A stretch of 64,000 bases of DNA from Kibdelosporangium sp. MJ126-NF4. GTDB lineage: Bacteria; Actinomycetota; Actinomycetes; Mycobacteriales; Pseudonocardiaceae. How positions within the stretch are numbered: position 1 is the first letter of the stretch; each line of letters opens with the position of its first letter. Positions 37,657-49,600 of the stretch are shown piece by piece. The notes under the pieces were generated by a model. It had not been told where the DNA came from. It saw only the letters and a list, made by a program, of their open reading frames with translations, and did not search any database. The translations under genes and the position numbers were made by a program. The DNA is taken from assembly GCF_000826545.1 (NCBI RefSeq), contig NZ_CDME01000002.1, positions 1,187,187-1,251,186 on the forward strand, in the 5' to 3' direction.

Positions 37657-37998
37657 CGACGCGCGCGCCCTCACCGGAGCACTGGGCGGGTCCAACTTGA
37701 TCAGCAGTGTCAGTGGCCGGTTCGTCCGTTGACAGCCTCAGCGCGCCGAGCTTGCGGGCGCAGGATGTAGGACCGGTCAACACCCGATGGGATCTATTCG
37801 TATCCAACCGCTCGGCGTCGCATCTTGATCTCCACCACACCTGCGGCAACCCACCCGCGCACGAACCTATTGACAGCAGACCTCCTACCGCCCTCACCCT
37901 GCTCAGCACGGTCGGCGACGACGGATCCGTCGAGCACCACGCACCAACCTCGCCGCCTCACGGTCCGTGTCGACGGAGATCATGAGGCGGCGAAATCT
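37657..37998. other. Gap where a toxin immunity gene would be expected
   Basis: 342 bases between the regulator-gene remnant and the RHS stop codon. Frames on the - strand (downstream of the toxin end) give only Arg/Ser-rich, low-complexity peptides. I see no immunity-protein-like gene, no promoter and no hairpin. Confidence 0.5.
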
Positions 37999-40900
37999 CT
38001 ACCGAGGTCGAATCTTGCCCGTTTCTTCCAGTTCGTCGTAGCGATCTCTGATGGCGTTGGCAATCTTCGCCGGGGTGAGTTCCTCCGGTGCGTACCTCTT
38101 GCGCAGATCAATTCCTATTTGAACTGCGATCCGATCGCCTTTGTTCACCTTGCCCCATTGTCCGGTGAAGGCCTTGCTCGGGTCGCGAATGACGGGATCA
38201 CCCATGTCCGCCAGATCGGCCCCAAGGTGCAGGATCCCGGAGTCGATGCCGACATCCTTTCCAACGAATCCATAGTGGATGTTCGACCACACATCGTAGG
38301 CAATCTCGCCCCCTCGGGGGTCAGGAAGTGGAGTAAAGAGGTCGTCACTCCCGCCTTCCTTCATTTTCATGAACGCAGTGATGGCCGATTTGTGATCCCA
38401 CTCTTCACCGGGCCATACTTGTTCGATCCAGTTCAGCATTGCTCCGTTGGTGCAGCTTCCCGGCAAACTTCCGCTTCGCATCGAGTTCGAGTAGCAAGTT
38501 CCTGACAATTGTATGCGGATCTTATCAGCGACCTTGGACTGAGAGTTCCGCATCATCTGAAGGTAGATGTACGACAAAAGTTCTGTGTATTCGTCCCGCC
38601 CAAGATCAGTGACGGCATCAGCTTTTCCGCCACCTTTTCCAGCGGAAGGAGGACCGCGACCGCTCGGTGGACTTGGGCTCGGTGGGGATCGCGGCGGCTC
38701 TTCGCCTTCACAGTAATTCGGGTAGTCGCCGATTGGACAGAGACCGTCGGGGTCGGAGAGTGTGGCTGGGTTGTTGTTGCTGTAGGTGTAGCCGTGCATT
38801 TGCTGGGGGTCGGTGAGGTCCATGACTGGGTCGACTGAGATAAAGCGAGCCAGCGTGGGGTCGTAATCGCGGGCGCCGAGGTGGGTCAGGCCGGTGGACG
38901 CGTCCGTTGGGCCACCGACGAATCCGCGGTCGCCGGGCCAGGCCCGAGGCTGGTCGCCACGAGGGGCGCCGAACGGGCCCATGCGACGCTTGGTGACCTC
39001 GAGTGTGGAACTGTTGATGCTGGTCAGCGTGGTGTCATGGTGATCGGCCCCGAGCCAGGAGACACCGGCCTGGGTTCGGACGGCGATGGTTTTGTCGCCG
39101 TGGGTGTAGTAGCGGATTCCGGTGGTGGTGTTGGTCGTGGTGTCGAGGCGGATTTCCTGCTTGTTGAGATAGAGGGTGGTGGCGCCAGGTTCGCGGCGGA
39201 GAAGTCGAATGCCGTCAGCGTCGTAGACGTAGCTGGACTCCTTGCCGGGTTCGGCGACCTTGGTGAGGTGGCCTTCCAGGTCCCAGTCAAGGGTTTGGTT
39301 GATGCCGGCGAGAGAGCGGGCGGTGGTGTTGCCGGAAGGGTCGTAGCCGTAGGTATCGAGCGTGCTGCCGCCGGGGCGATTGGTGGCGACGGAGTCGACC
39401 CGGTGGCCTGTGTTCGTATAGGTACGGGTGGTGTCTCCGGCCGCAGCATGTTGGGTCTCCGTGCGGCGGTTGCCGACCGCGTCGTAGGTGTAGCGGTGCC
39501 AGTACGGGGCGGCGCCGCCGAGGGAAGTGACCGACGGGTTGGCGCCGCAGTCGGAAATAGGGGTCCATGCCTCAGCGAGGCGGCGGAGGTGGTCGTAGCG
39601 GAAACACTGTGTGTCGCGGGGTAGCTCTCGCGGGTTGTCGGCAATGGAGGTGACGTTACCGGCGTCGTCGTAGGTGTAGCGGGTGTCGGCCTGCATTGGC
39701 CGGGGCACCTCGGCATCGACGATAGTGCGGTTGAGTCGACGGGTGTCGCCCTCGTAGTAATACGACAGCCATGCCCGTTTGGTGCCCTCACCGAGCTCGA
39801 GCCGTTGCGGTTCGCCGTAGCGGGTGTAGTTGGATATGAGCACATATTCGGTGGTGGATCCGTCGTATCCACCCCAGGTTTGGGCCGGCTTTCCCAAATC
39901 ATCGTAGGAATGCCCGACCCCTTCCCGGAGCAGCCCACCGGCCGGTCCATAGGTTTCCGACGCTAGGGAGCCGTCGGGCTCGTAGCTCTGGAGCGAGGTG
40001 TAGGTGCCAGCGAGCTTGCCTTCGGCAGCAGGGATGACGGTCTCAGTCTTGGCGCGTTGATAGAGCGGGGTGTACGCCGCGACCCGAGTGACGTACGCAT
40101 TGCCACCGACATACCGGGTGGCCGCGTCGGGATGGCCCTTGCCGTGGGAGACAGTGTCGTAGGTCCAGTCCGCGAGCCGGGGACCAGTCAGGGAATCGCG
40201 GTGCAGCTCGGTCTTGCGTCCGAGCGCATCGAATCTGTACGCCAGCGTGAGGTTACGTGCGTCGGTCGTGGTGCGGATCCGGTCGGCGTTGTCGTAGGTG
40301 TGGCTGGATCTGCCCTTGTCCGGATCGATCTCAGCGATCTTGCGGCCGAGCAGGTCGTAGTCGTAGCTCCAGACGTTCCGGCCGGGGTCCACGACCTGGG
40401 CGAGCTTGCCCGCAGGCGTGTAGGCGTAGGTGGTTGCGTCGAATCCGGTCGGGTTGTGCTGGCGCAGCTCCGAAGTGCGGCCACGCGCGTCGGTGATCGT
40501 GGTGGTGGTGCTTCCGCCAGGCGGTGGGGTCACGGTTACCCGGTCGCCCCCGTAGGTGGTTTCGGTCCGCCACTCCCGGCCCGAACCACGGAAGATCTCA
40601 GCCTTGGGCCGCCCAGAGTGGTCGTACTCGGTGATGGTGGCGCCCGGAACGGTGTTGTCGAAGGGAAACCACAGGTGTGCGTCCACGGGGGCGTCGTTGA
40701 AGTACGGGTGGGTGACCCTGGTGACGCGGCCGTGGGAGTCGTAGCGGGTGTCGGTGAGCAGGCGGCCGCCCCCGGACGCGGGGGCCTGGGCTTGGCGTGC
40801 TCGAAGCAGACCGTCGAAGAGTTCGTTGATGGTGGTGTAGTTGCCGCGCGGACCGACCTTCGTTGTGGTGACGACGTTCGGTCCGTTGGCGTGGATCTGG

Positions 40901-43650
40901 TAGTCGTACCGGTAGTTGCCGTTGGGATTGCTGGCCTTGGGTCTGTTCGGGAGCCAGACCTCTTTGGTGCGGCCGAGGGCGTCGTAGGTCAGCTCGGTGC
41001 GGTGATCGTTGGGATCCACGGTGAGGGTGGGTAAACCGCGCGCGGGGTCGAGCGTGGTGGTGGTGACCATCCCGGCCGGAACGGCGGTGGTGCCAGGTGT
41101 GGTGGTCACGGTCTGGGTGACCGGGCCACCGATGGCCGGTGTGTAGGCGGTGGTTGTGGTATTTCCGAGTGCGTCTGTCGCTTCGATGGCGCGGCCGTGG
41201 GTGTCGTACTTGGACTTCGCGCGGGTGATGTACACAGGACCGGATGCGGGCCGCTGGGCTGCTTGCTCAAGCCTGGTGACGTTGCCGGTTGCCGGTGCGG
41301 TGCCAGGCACTTGGTTGTCGTAGGAGTTGCGGACGTCGCTGACGGCGTGGCCGGGGAAACCAGGTGGTTGTCCGCAGTGGACGGATACGGTTTCCATCCG
41401 GGCGGGGTAGTTGATCAGCCATTTGGCTGTGTTCGGGGCATAGGTTGTGCGGACGCACAGGTCGTCGCGGGCGAGGGTGGTGTCGCCGAGGTCATTGACC
41501 ACCGTGGGCAGGCCCCAGGTGGTGTCGTAGGTCGTGACCGTGCGGGTGGTGCGCCAGCCGCCAGCGGCCAGCGCGGTGTAGGTGCGTTTGTCGCCGGTTC
41601 GGACGATGTAGGCGTTGAAGGATGCGCGCGTCGCGGTGGGGCCGTGCGCGGTGGGGACGGAGATGGTCTTGGTGATTCGGGGTGGGTCAGACTGGTTGGA
41701 CGGTCCTTCACGCTCGAAGGCTGCCGACTCCAACTCGGTTCCCTGTAACCAGTCCGAGTCGACGCGGACGCCGCCCTCCGTGTCGGCCACGTTGACCGGC
41801 GGTCGGGTCCCGCCGGGGTATTTGTCGCCGTGCATGCCTCGATAGAAGCGTTGCTCGGTCATGGCTTTCGGGGCGTCGTAGCCGGAGCCCTTGCGCGTGC
41901 GGACGCGGCCGAAGCCTCTGAAGTCGTTCCAGGTCTTCTTGTCTTCCTCGGTGAACTCCGAGGTGTCCCAGTGCCAGGCCGCTCCGTCCAGGTACTCGTA
42001 GCTGGTCTCGTCCGCGATGGTGCCCGCGATTCCGTCGTGTCCCGCCACGGAGGCAACGACATACTTGTGGAAGTAGTCAGTGCGTTCCGGAGACATTTTC
42101 GGTGTCCAGCGAACAGGGAAGCACCGCAGCTTGTTGTCGTGGGTGTTCGGCGGCATGGTCGAACCGTGGACGCATTCGGGCTCGGCGTAGTTGATCGAGG
42201 TGATGCCACCGGTTTCCGAGGTGATGGCGTTCATGCGGAACCGGATGAGGGCTGCGTAGCCGTCGGTTCCGTGTACGCGGTTGGGTTTGCGGGCGCCGTC
42301 GAAGGTCATCTCGGGCAGACCGGCGCGCGTGATGCCTTTCAGCCACAGGGCGGCTTTCTCGCCGTCGCCCGGGTCGGGTAGTTCGTGTCGCAGGGTCCAG
42401 GTGTCGACCGGCACGTACTCGGTGCCTTTGCGGACTTTGGTGGTGATGGTGCGCAGGTGTTTGGTGGTCCAGAAGGATGGTGACCACTTGTCGACGCAGG
42501 TCCCGCCGTCGCACTTGAGGTCCAGCGGTACGTCAGGGAGGTTGTCCGGTTTTGTCAGTGTGCAGACCGAGCCGGGTACGCAGCGGTCGACCACGGCGAA
42601 GTGGACCTGGCCGGAGGCGGCGATCGCGGTGTTGTCGACGCGGAGGCCGTAGTCGATCCGCTCGAGCCAGCCGCCGCGCACGTAGGGGGTGGCTTGGCTG
42701 TTCTTGTTCTGACCGTAGTGGTTGGTCTCGGTCTGATAGAAGTACTGGATCATGTTGCCGTGCCGGTCGACGACCTTGTCCAGGTTCCATCGGTAGCCCT
42801 GCACGCACGACGACTCGGCGAACGTGGGTTTGTGGCAGGGCTCGTTCGCGTCGTCGCCGTAGACCGGCACCGTCCAGGTCGACTTCGCCGCCGGTACTGT
42901 GCCGTAGAAGTACTGGGTGCCGTCGACCGTGGTGACTTTCCACGATTCGCCGTTGTCGTCGCCGTTGCCGGTCGTGGTAATGGGTTCGATACGGGAACCG
43001 TCGTCGTTCTTGGGCTTCCATACGCCGCTGGTGTCGTCGCGGACAAGCACGGATCCGCCACCGTTGAGCGACATGGTGGCGTTGTTCGTGTGCCAGCACA
43101 GGTCCGCGGGTTTGTCGTCGCCGGTTCCACCGAGATCGATGGCGCAGCCGCGGTAGGTGCGTTCGATGAACCCGGGCCAGAGGCTCCAGCCGTCGCCGAT
43201 CCAGGACGCCTGGTTGTTCGTCGAGCTGGTGAGGCCGTCGACGGCGCTCGACGAGTAGGCAAGCGCGAGGTCGGGATGTAGACCACCGGCCGCGGGTGGC
43301 ACCGGGATCGGGTAGGACCAGGTGAAATCCCCGGTCTGGGTGGATACCTGCCAGGTCGCCGACGGGGACAGTGACGTGGCCGCGTGGTTTCCGGTGCCGG
43401 GCAGCGACGAGCCACCTTGTGGCTGGTCGCCGCGCAGTGCCCGCGGGGTCGTCTCGTCCGCCGACGGCGGCCCGCCTCTCCCCTGCTGCGACACGGGCAC
43501 CGACGGCGTGACCGGCAACGGTTCCGACGGCCCTCCAGCCGCGTGGGCGCGCGGCGGCGCAACAGTCACCTGCACCAACGTCGCCGCGAGCGCACTCGAC
43601 AGGAACAACGCCCAGGTCCGGCACAGCCGCGGAGTTGACCTCGTACGCAT
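37999..43650 (-). CDS. RHS/YD-repeat polymorphic toxin protein with toxin-44-like C-terminus
   Basis: A 1883-residue exported protein. The signal peptide ends near residue 37 (RAHA). Next is an SpvB-like N-terminal region (TGDFTWSYPIPVPPAAGGLHPDLALAYSSS). The central shell has many YD repeats (YDSHGRVTRV, YDLLGRKIAEIDPDKG, FDALGRKTELH). The RHS-associated core is ARDYDPTLARFISVDPVMD, then YSNNNPATLSDPDGL. After a Pro/Gly-rich linker, about 240 C-terminal residues carry WDHKSAI and YDVWSNIHYGFVGKDVGI, which match bacterial toxin 44 of polymorphic toxins. This tip is A+T-richer than the rest, as in exchanged toxin ends. It starts nine bases after the LamG gene, behind GGAGGA. No immunity gene was seen. 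Confidence 0.88.
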   Translation of the reverse strand: MRTRSTPRLCRTWALFLSSALAATLVQVTVAPPRAHAAGGPSEPLPVTPSVPVSQQGRGGPPSADETTPRALRGDQPQGGSSLPGTGNHAATSLSPSATWQVSTQTGDFTWSYPIPVPPAAGGLHPDLALAYSSSAVDGLTSSTNNQASWIGDGWSLWPGFIERTYRGCAIDLGGTGDDKPADLCWHTNNATMSLNGGGSVLVRDDTSGVWKPKNDDGSRIEPITTTGNGDDNGESWKVTTVDGTQYFYGTVPAAKSTWTVPVYGDDANEPCHKPTFAESSCVQGYRWNLDKVVDRHGNMIQYFYQTETNHYGQNKNSQATPYVRGGWLERIDYGLRVDNTAIAASGQVHFAVVDRCVPGSVCTLTKPDNLPDVPLDLKCDGGTCVDKWSPSFWTTKHLRTITTKVRKGTEYVPVDTWTLRHELPDPGDGEKAALWLKGITRAGLPEMTFDGARKPNRVHGTDGYAALIRFRMNAITSETGGITSINYAEPECVHGSTMPPNTHDNKLRCFPVRWTPKMSPERTDYFHKYVVASVAGHDGIAGTIADETSYEYLDGAAWHWDTSEFTEEDKKTWNDFRGFGRVRTRKGSGYDAPKAMTEQRFYRGMHGDKYPGGTRPPVNVADTEGGVRVDSDWLQGTELESAAFEREGPSNQSDPPRITKTISVPTAHGPTATRASFNAYIVRTGDKRTYTALAAGGWRTTRTVTTYDTTWGLPTVVNDLGDTTLARDDLCVRTTYAPNTAKWLINYPARMETVSVHCGQPPGFPGHAVSDVRNSYDNQVPGTAPATGNVTRLEQAAQRPASGPVYITRAKSKYDTHGRAIEATDALGNTTTTAYTPAIGGPVTQTVTTTPGTTAVPAGMVTTTTLDPARGLPTLTVDPNDHRTELTYDALGRTKEVWLPNRPKASNPNGNYRYDYQIHANGPNVVTTTKVGPRGNYTTINELFDGLLRARQAQAPASGGGRLLTDTRYDSHGRVTRVTHPYFNDAPVDAHLWFPFDNTVPGATITEYDHSGRPKAEIFRGSGREWRTETTYGGDRVTVTPPPGGSTTTTITDARGRTSELRQHNPTGFDATTYAYTPAGKLAQVVDPGRNVWSYDYDLLGRKIAEIDPDKGRSSHTYDNADRIRTTTDARNLTLAYRFDALGRKTELHRDSLTGPRLADWTYDTVSHGKGHPDAATRYVGGNAYVTRVAAYTPLYQRAKTETVIPAAEGKLAGTYTSLQSYEPDGSLASETYGPAGGLLREGVGHSYDDLGKPAQTWGGYDGSTTEYVLISNYTRYGEPQRLELGEGTKRAWLSYYYEGDTRRLNRTIVDAEVPRPMQADTRYTYDDAGNVTSIADNPRELPRDTQCFRYDHLRRLAEAWTPISDCGANPSVTSLGGAAPYWHRYTYDAVGNRRTETQHAAAGDTTRTYTNTGHRVDSVATNRPGGSTLDTYGYDPSGNTTARSLAGINQTLDWDLEGHLTKVAEPGKESSYVYDADGIRLLRREPGATTLYLNKQEIRLDTTTNTTTGIRYYTHGDKTIAVRTQAGVSWLGADHHDTTLTSINSSTLEVTKRRMGPFGAPRGDQPRAWPGDRGFVGGPTDASTGLTHLGARDYDPTLARFISVDPVMDLTDPQQMHGYTYSNNNPATLSDPDGLCPIGDYPNYCEGEEPPRSPPSPSPPSGRGPPSAGKGGGKADAVTDLGRDEYTELLSYIYLQMMRNSQSKVADKIRIQLSGTCYSNSMRSGSLPGSCTNGAMLNWIEQVWPGEEWDHKSAITAFMKMKEGGSDDLFTPLPDPRGGEIAYDVWSNIHYGFVGKDVGIDSGILHLGADLADMGDPVIRDPSKAFTGQWGKVNKGDRIAVQIGIDLRKRYAPEELTPAKIANAIRDRYDELEETGKIRPR

Positions 43651-43659
43651 CGCTCCTCC

Positions 43660-46600
43660 TCAGGCCACGGGGGTCTCGACGGGTGGCGTGGGGCGTGGGG
43701 CCGCGATCAGCACGTGCCCCAGTTGCCGTTCGACGGTGCGGCCTTCGCAGTCCGGTTCGCGGCTCACGAATCGCTGGGTACCAATAGCGCAGCGGTAGAT
43801 CGGTTCGGTGGCCAGGTCCGCCGGGGCCTCGGTCCACACGTGACCGACAGGCGCGATGATCTGCTTACCTTCACAGGCTGGGTCGTCAGAGGTGAACTCG
43901 TCGGCGTCGCTGCGGCAGCTCATCAACGGTTTGGTCCCGGTTTGCGGTACCAGCGATGTCCAGCCAAGGACGTATTCGTTCCGATAGGACGGTGCGGTGC
44001 CGTCGATCGTGGCCCAGTGGTCACCGTTGATCCGGCTGTGATACCGCACCAGCGGCGAATAGGCCACGGTGTAGCCGAGCCGAGTCGCGCCCGGACAGTT
44101 TCCGTCCCGCGAGTCGAACCTGTCCTCGCGCGTGGCACACCGGTAGATCGGCACCGTGAGGATGTCGGTAGGCGGGTTGGTATAGACCCGCCCGGCCTCT
44201 CCTACCGGCACCTGCCCTTCGCAGGCAGGGTCAGTCCAGGTGAAGAAGTCCTGTCCAGTCCTGCACGCGTACAGCATCTGGGTCCCGGGCACGTCGGGTG
44301 GCGCGGTCAGGCCGAGCGTCCGTTCGAAGCGGTAGCCGTCCGGAACGGGGTTGTCTGTGCTCGCCGTGCGGCGATCACCTGCGGCGTTGACGTAGCTGCC
44401 GAGTACACCGGTATGCGGCACCGGCCAGGTGGCCCGGCGCGCGATCTCGTCATCGGCGACCAGGCCCTGCTCGGCCCTCACCTCGTCCACGGCACCTGGG
44501 AAGAACTCGGCTGGCGTACCGTTGAACTTCGCGCGGCCAATGGTGAAGCCGCCGTTGGCGGCCCAGAGGGCGCCCTGGTTGCGGGTGCCGGACAGTTGCC
44601 CGTTCACATAGAGCCGGAACTGTTGGCCTGCGACATCGTAGACGCCGGTCAGGTGCACCCATTGGAGAGCCACAGCCTGCTGATGCGACGCCGCGTATCC
44701 CAGGTCGGCCCCGTCACGGTCCTGCGTGCGAGCACCGAAGATCCACCGCCCGGAGTCCGGTCGATATTGCAGTACGAACCCGCTCATCCGGGTGCCGTCC
44801 TGCCCGGCGACCGTCGCCACCCGGTCGGTTCGATCCAGCCGCGCCCACACCGACACCGTGAAGCTGTCCCGCAGGGTCACCCCGCGGACCCGTGACATCG
44901 CCGCCCCGGACGCACCGTCCAGCCGCAGCGCCGTACCACTGATGCCTGGACCGAACGACGCGCCGGTGGTGAGCGTGGCGTCGTTGCCGCGGGGCAGGTA
45001 GTCGCGTGCGGTGCCGTCGTCGAACCGCCACGCGTTCAAGCCGATTGGCGGCACATCGTCGTGGACCAGGCGGATCTCCCCGTCGGTGAGCGCCCGTCCG
45101 AAGGCGCGTACGTCGTCCACACCTCGGGGGAAGAACGCGGTCGACTGGTCGTCCCATTTGCCGCGACCGATCGTGAACGCGCCACTTGAGTCTAGAACGG
45201 TCACGCCGATCCTCGTGGCGGACAGCACTCCGTTGACGTACAAGCGAAGTCGGTGCATTCCCGCGTCGTAGACAATCGCCAGGTGTGTCCACTCTCCGAC
45301 GGCCGCGCTTTCGGTGGACATCAGCTGCACGCTCGACGGACGCGCCACATCCGTGGTGGGCGCCAGTACCGACCACCGGTTTGCCGCTGCCACGTACTGC
45401 ACCTGGAAAGCACTGACGTGGTCGGCGTCCTGGCCGACAACCGTCCTGTTCGGGCCTACCGCCGAGCTGAGGTAGGTCCATGCGGTGACCGAGAAGCTCC
45501 GGCCGGTGTGCACCGCCGGTCGCATGGTCTCCGCGTAGCCGCTGGTACCGTCGAACCAACCCGCCGCGCCCTTGCGGCCACCGATCCACCCGGCGCCACC
45601 GCGCATGGTCGCGTCCACGCCCTGGCCGCTGTCGTCGGCGACCGCGGTACCAGTGTTCTCGTCGAAGTTCCACAGCCCTGCATCGGCCGTGGGCAATGTC
45701 GACGGGGCGGCTGGCGCCGGGAATGACCGGTAAAGTGCCCCGATCCGGTTCTTGTCCAACGCGCCGGTGTACATCCGGACGTCGTCGACACCGCCGGGCC
45801 AGTACTTGCCTGGAGTTCCGGCCACGAGGCCACGCCCGACCTGCAGGCCACCACGACCGGCCCACGCGGTGTTCAACGTGCCGTCGTTCTGCCGTTCCCC
45901 GTTGAGGTATAGCCAGAGCATCTTGCTCGGCGCGTCGTAAACGCCGACCAGGTGCGCCCAGGCACCGACCTCGCTCTCCCATGTGGACAACGCGGCCAGC
46001 GTGACGGGCGCGGCGTCTGTGTCGGACTCAGGCATTTCGAACACCCAGCGGCCGAACGGATTCTGATCGTTGGGTGGGACGTGCCCGAGCCGGAACTTAC
46101 TCGTCCGTTGGCCGTCGACGCTGACTGCGGTCGCCGTCGAGTCCGCGCTGTCCAGGTACACCCATGCCGCGACGGTGAAGCTCTGATCGGTCCGCACATC
46201 GACACCGGTGGTGGTGACCGCGTCGTCGACGCCGTCCAGCTTGACGGAGTTGCCGACCCGGCCTTGGGTGAACGTGGCGCCGCCGGTGAGGGTGCCACCC
46301 CGGGAGCCGACGGAGTCGGCGGTGTTGGTCCCACTGGGCTCGTCGAGTTGCCAGTTGTGCACCAGGCTCTGCTCGCGTCCGGCCATGGTGCCGATCTCGT
46401 CCACCGTCAGTGTTCTGCTGTGGACGGCCACGTCGTCGATGGCGCCGATCATCTGGTCGATGGGACTGCCGTTGAGCTTGGCGCGGCCGATCTGTAGGCC
46501 GCCGGTGGCATTGAACCCGCTGGTGTGCGCGGCGGTACCGGCCAGCACACCGTTCACGTACAGCTCGATCTGTCGTCGGTCGGTGCTGTACACGCCGACC

Positions 46601-49600
46601 AGGTGGGTCCATGCACCCACCTGTACCGCACCGCCCAACACCTGGTCGGGAACCGCGGAGGGGGCGTCGGCCTGCCACAGGGCGAACGACCAGCGGCCGG
46701 AAATGGTGGCCCGCAGCGCGAACCCGCTCACAGTGGTGCCATCCTGGGACACCACCGTGCTCTGCCGCCCTGCGGTGTCCACGCGTGCCCATGCGCTGAC
46801 CGCGAAGCTGCGGTCGGTGTCGACCACGTGCGGCGCGCTCAGGTGCGCGCCGTTGTCGGTTAGCCGGACCGCCAGGTCGGTCGGATCCGGCATCGAGGTC
46901 TGGCCAGCAGCCCAGTCCGGGATGCCGACGGGCTGGGCGTGCCGGTCGTGTCCGGACGAGTCACGGGTATCCCCGTCCAGGGTCCAGCGCCCCACGGTGA
47001 CATGGCTCTGCGCGACGATCCCAGCGACCTCGTCCGGCGAGATCACCCGGCTGTAAAGCCGCACCTCGTCGATCGAGCCATCGAGGAAGTGGCCCAGGTT
47101 GCCCGCCAGGCGCTCCTGCCCGATCCGCAACGTGCCGGTCGCTGACCAACTCGCGGGACGGGCCTGCTCACCGGCAAGTACACCGTCCACGTACAGGCGG
47201 ACCTTGCCTGCGGCAGCGTCGTAGGAGCCAACCAGGTGCGTCCACGTGCCAGCGATCGGCGCTGCCGTCGACTGCACGAAGTCATAGCTGCTCGGCGGGG
47301 AGCCGTCGGTGCGTGGCATCACGAACACCCACCGGTCCGCCCCCTGGTTGTACTGCAAGCAGAACCCGCAGACGTGCTGGCCGTCCTGGCTGAGCACCGT
47401 GTAGGTTCGGGCGTCGACCTTGTTCAGCTTCACCCACGCGGCGACCGAGAAGCTCTGATCAGTACGCACGATGGGCTCATTGGTGGTCATCGCCCCGTCG
47501 ACCCCGTCCAGACCGACCGCGCCGTTGACCGCACCGTCCGTGGTGAATGCCGCTCCGCCGGTGAGTACGGCCATCGCGCTGCCGTCGATCGCGTTGCGAG
47601 CGGTTCTTCCTGGATCGCCACTGGTGTCGGCCTCGTCGAACTTCCAGTGCGCGACCTGCACATTGTTGCGACTCACGGTCGCGGTGAGCTCAGCCTCCGG
47701 CACTACCCGGTCATAGATCTGGACCTCGTCCACCGCACCGATCCACTGGTTCTGCCACGCCCCGTTCCACCACGCGTTTCCGATGTGGACCTCCCCGGAG
47801 GCGCTCCAGGTCGATCGGTGGGCGACGGTCGCCGACAGCACTCCGTTGACATAGAGCCGGATCTGTCCCCGTCCCGGGTCGTACACCCCGGCCAGATGCG
47901 TCCAGATACCTCTGGGCGCGGACTGGGACGACCACGCGGCGGCCAATCCTGGCACGCTGGTGTCGGTCAATGGCATCCAGAAGAACCACCGGCCACCGTT
48001 GTCCGCCCGGTAGCCCAACTGGAACGCGCTGGTATTGGTTCCGGTCTCGCTGACCGCAGTGTGATCACGAACCGCGTCGTCCACCCGCACCCAGGCGGAC
48101 ACAGTGAAACTCGCGTCTGTACGCACCGCGTGCGGCGCGGTCATCGTGCCACCCCGCTCCAGCCGGACCGCGTTGCCCACGGCGCCCGGCACGTAGCTCG
48201 CCGGGCCGTTCAACGCGCCATGCCGGTCTCCCAGGAACGCCGTGTCCTGTGCGTTGCCCTCCAACGACCAATGGGCCAGCGCGCCGTTTCCGCCCCGCAC
48301 GTAGAACCGGTACGCGTTCGTCGGGCTCGCGTTTCCCGCCCGGTCGACGCTTTGCACGTACAGGGTGCGCGGGCCGTCCCCTGGCGGTGACAAGATCACA
48401 CTGGCACTGCCACCGAGCCCTCCGAACGCATCGACCTTGGCCGACGGCGGATCCTGCCAGCTCCACAGATAATGGTCGATGTCGTTGGTCTCACCGGCCG
48501 CCGGGTTCGCGGTGAACGTGAACGTGTCCGACACTCCGACCCCGCCGTGCCAGCGGTTGTCGTCCTTGTACAAGGCCGCGGTGACCACTGGGGCCTGTCT
48601 CGGCACCGTCCGGTCGATGACGAACTTCGGCCCCGCCACCACCCCGCTGCTCAACTCGCCGTCGAAGCCGTGCATGTCCCAGGTCACCGTCGTACCATCG
48701 CCGAACACGCTCGTGTTCAACGGCGTGGCGAACCTCGACCCAGTCGCCAACGTCTGTTGGCGCTCTCCCACCGTTGGTCGAATGTTCCACTTCGCGGTGA
48801 CCTGCCCACCGTCCGGATCGGATACTTTGCCCTTCAGTACCATCGATGTGGTACCGACATACGGAACGCCGCCGCACCACCGGCAGGGCTTCAGCACAGG
48901 CTCTGTGCCCACCTCAGATACACCTGGTTTACGGTTATAGGTGATCGCCAACTTCGGGTAGGTGCCGTTCTGCACATAGAACCGCTTCCACCCGTTGTCC
49001 CCGCCCTCGTCGTTCGCTTTCAAGCCCAGCGTCACAATGGACGAGTTGTTGTCCGCAGCCACCTGAACACCGGCACGTGCGTCCATCCCCACCCACGCCG
49101 GATCGCAGAACGTCAGCTTGGGCACCGAGCGAATCGACGACAACGCCTGACGCCACACCGGCTGCTGGTTCCATGTCGTGGCCGGGCCGATGGCATCGGT
49201 CAGGTGCAGCACCATGGGGTCTACCGCGTTCGGGTCGCAACTGTTCGCGTTCTTCCACACCTGGTAGATCTGGAAGGTGGCGCTCTTGATCACCGCGCCA
49301 CGCACGGGTGTGGTGTCGAACTGGAACAGCGATCTGTCCAGGTACGCGGCGGGATAGCCGGGCGCGTGCCCTATGCGAGCCACACCTTTGACCCGTTCGT
49401 CCTCATCACGCGGCGGCAGGTTCCAATGGGAATTGCCGGGGAAGGCCCTGCGCACCAACGTCCACGACGCGCCCGCGTGGGGCGTGTGAAAGCTGTACTG
49501 CGGATCGATCACCACCGGGAAGTTCACGGATCGATCAGTCAGCATTGCCTGGTCTGGCACCAATGTGACGGTGTCCGAACCCACCTCGATGCCCACTCGC

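Noticed and set aside
37577..37909. 110-codon minus-strand frame as a toxin immunity gene
   Set aside because: Low-complexity Arg/Ser composition, overlaps the regulator-gene remnant antisense, no ribosome-binding site.
44400..48300. Regularly repeated segments suggesting a CRISPR-like or satellite array
   Set aside because: They are the coding repeats of six LamG domains, diverged and about 600-650 bases apart; no spacer/repeat pattern.
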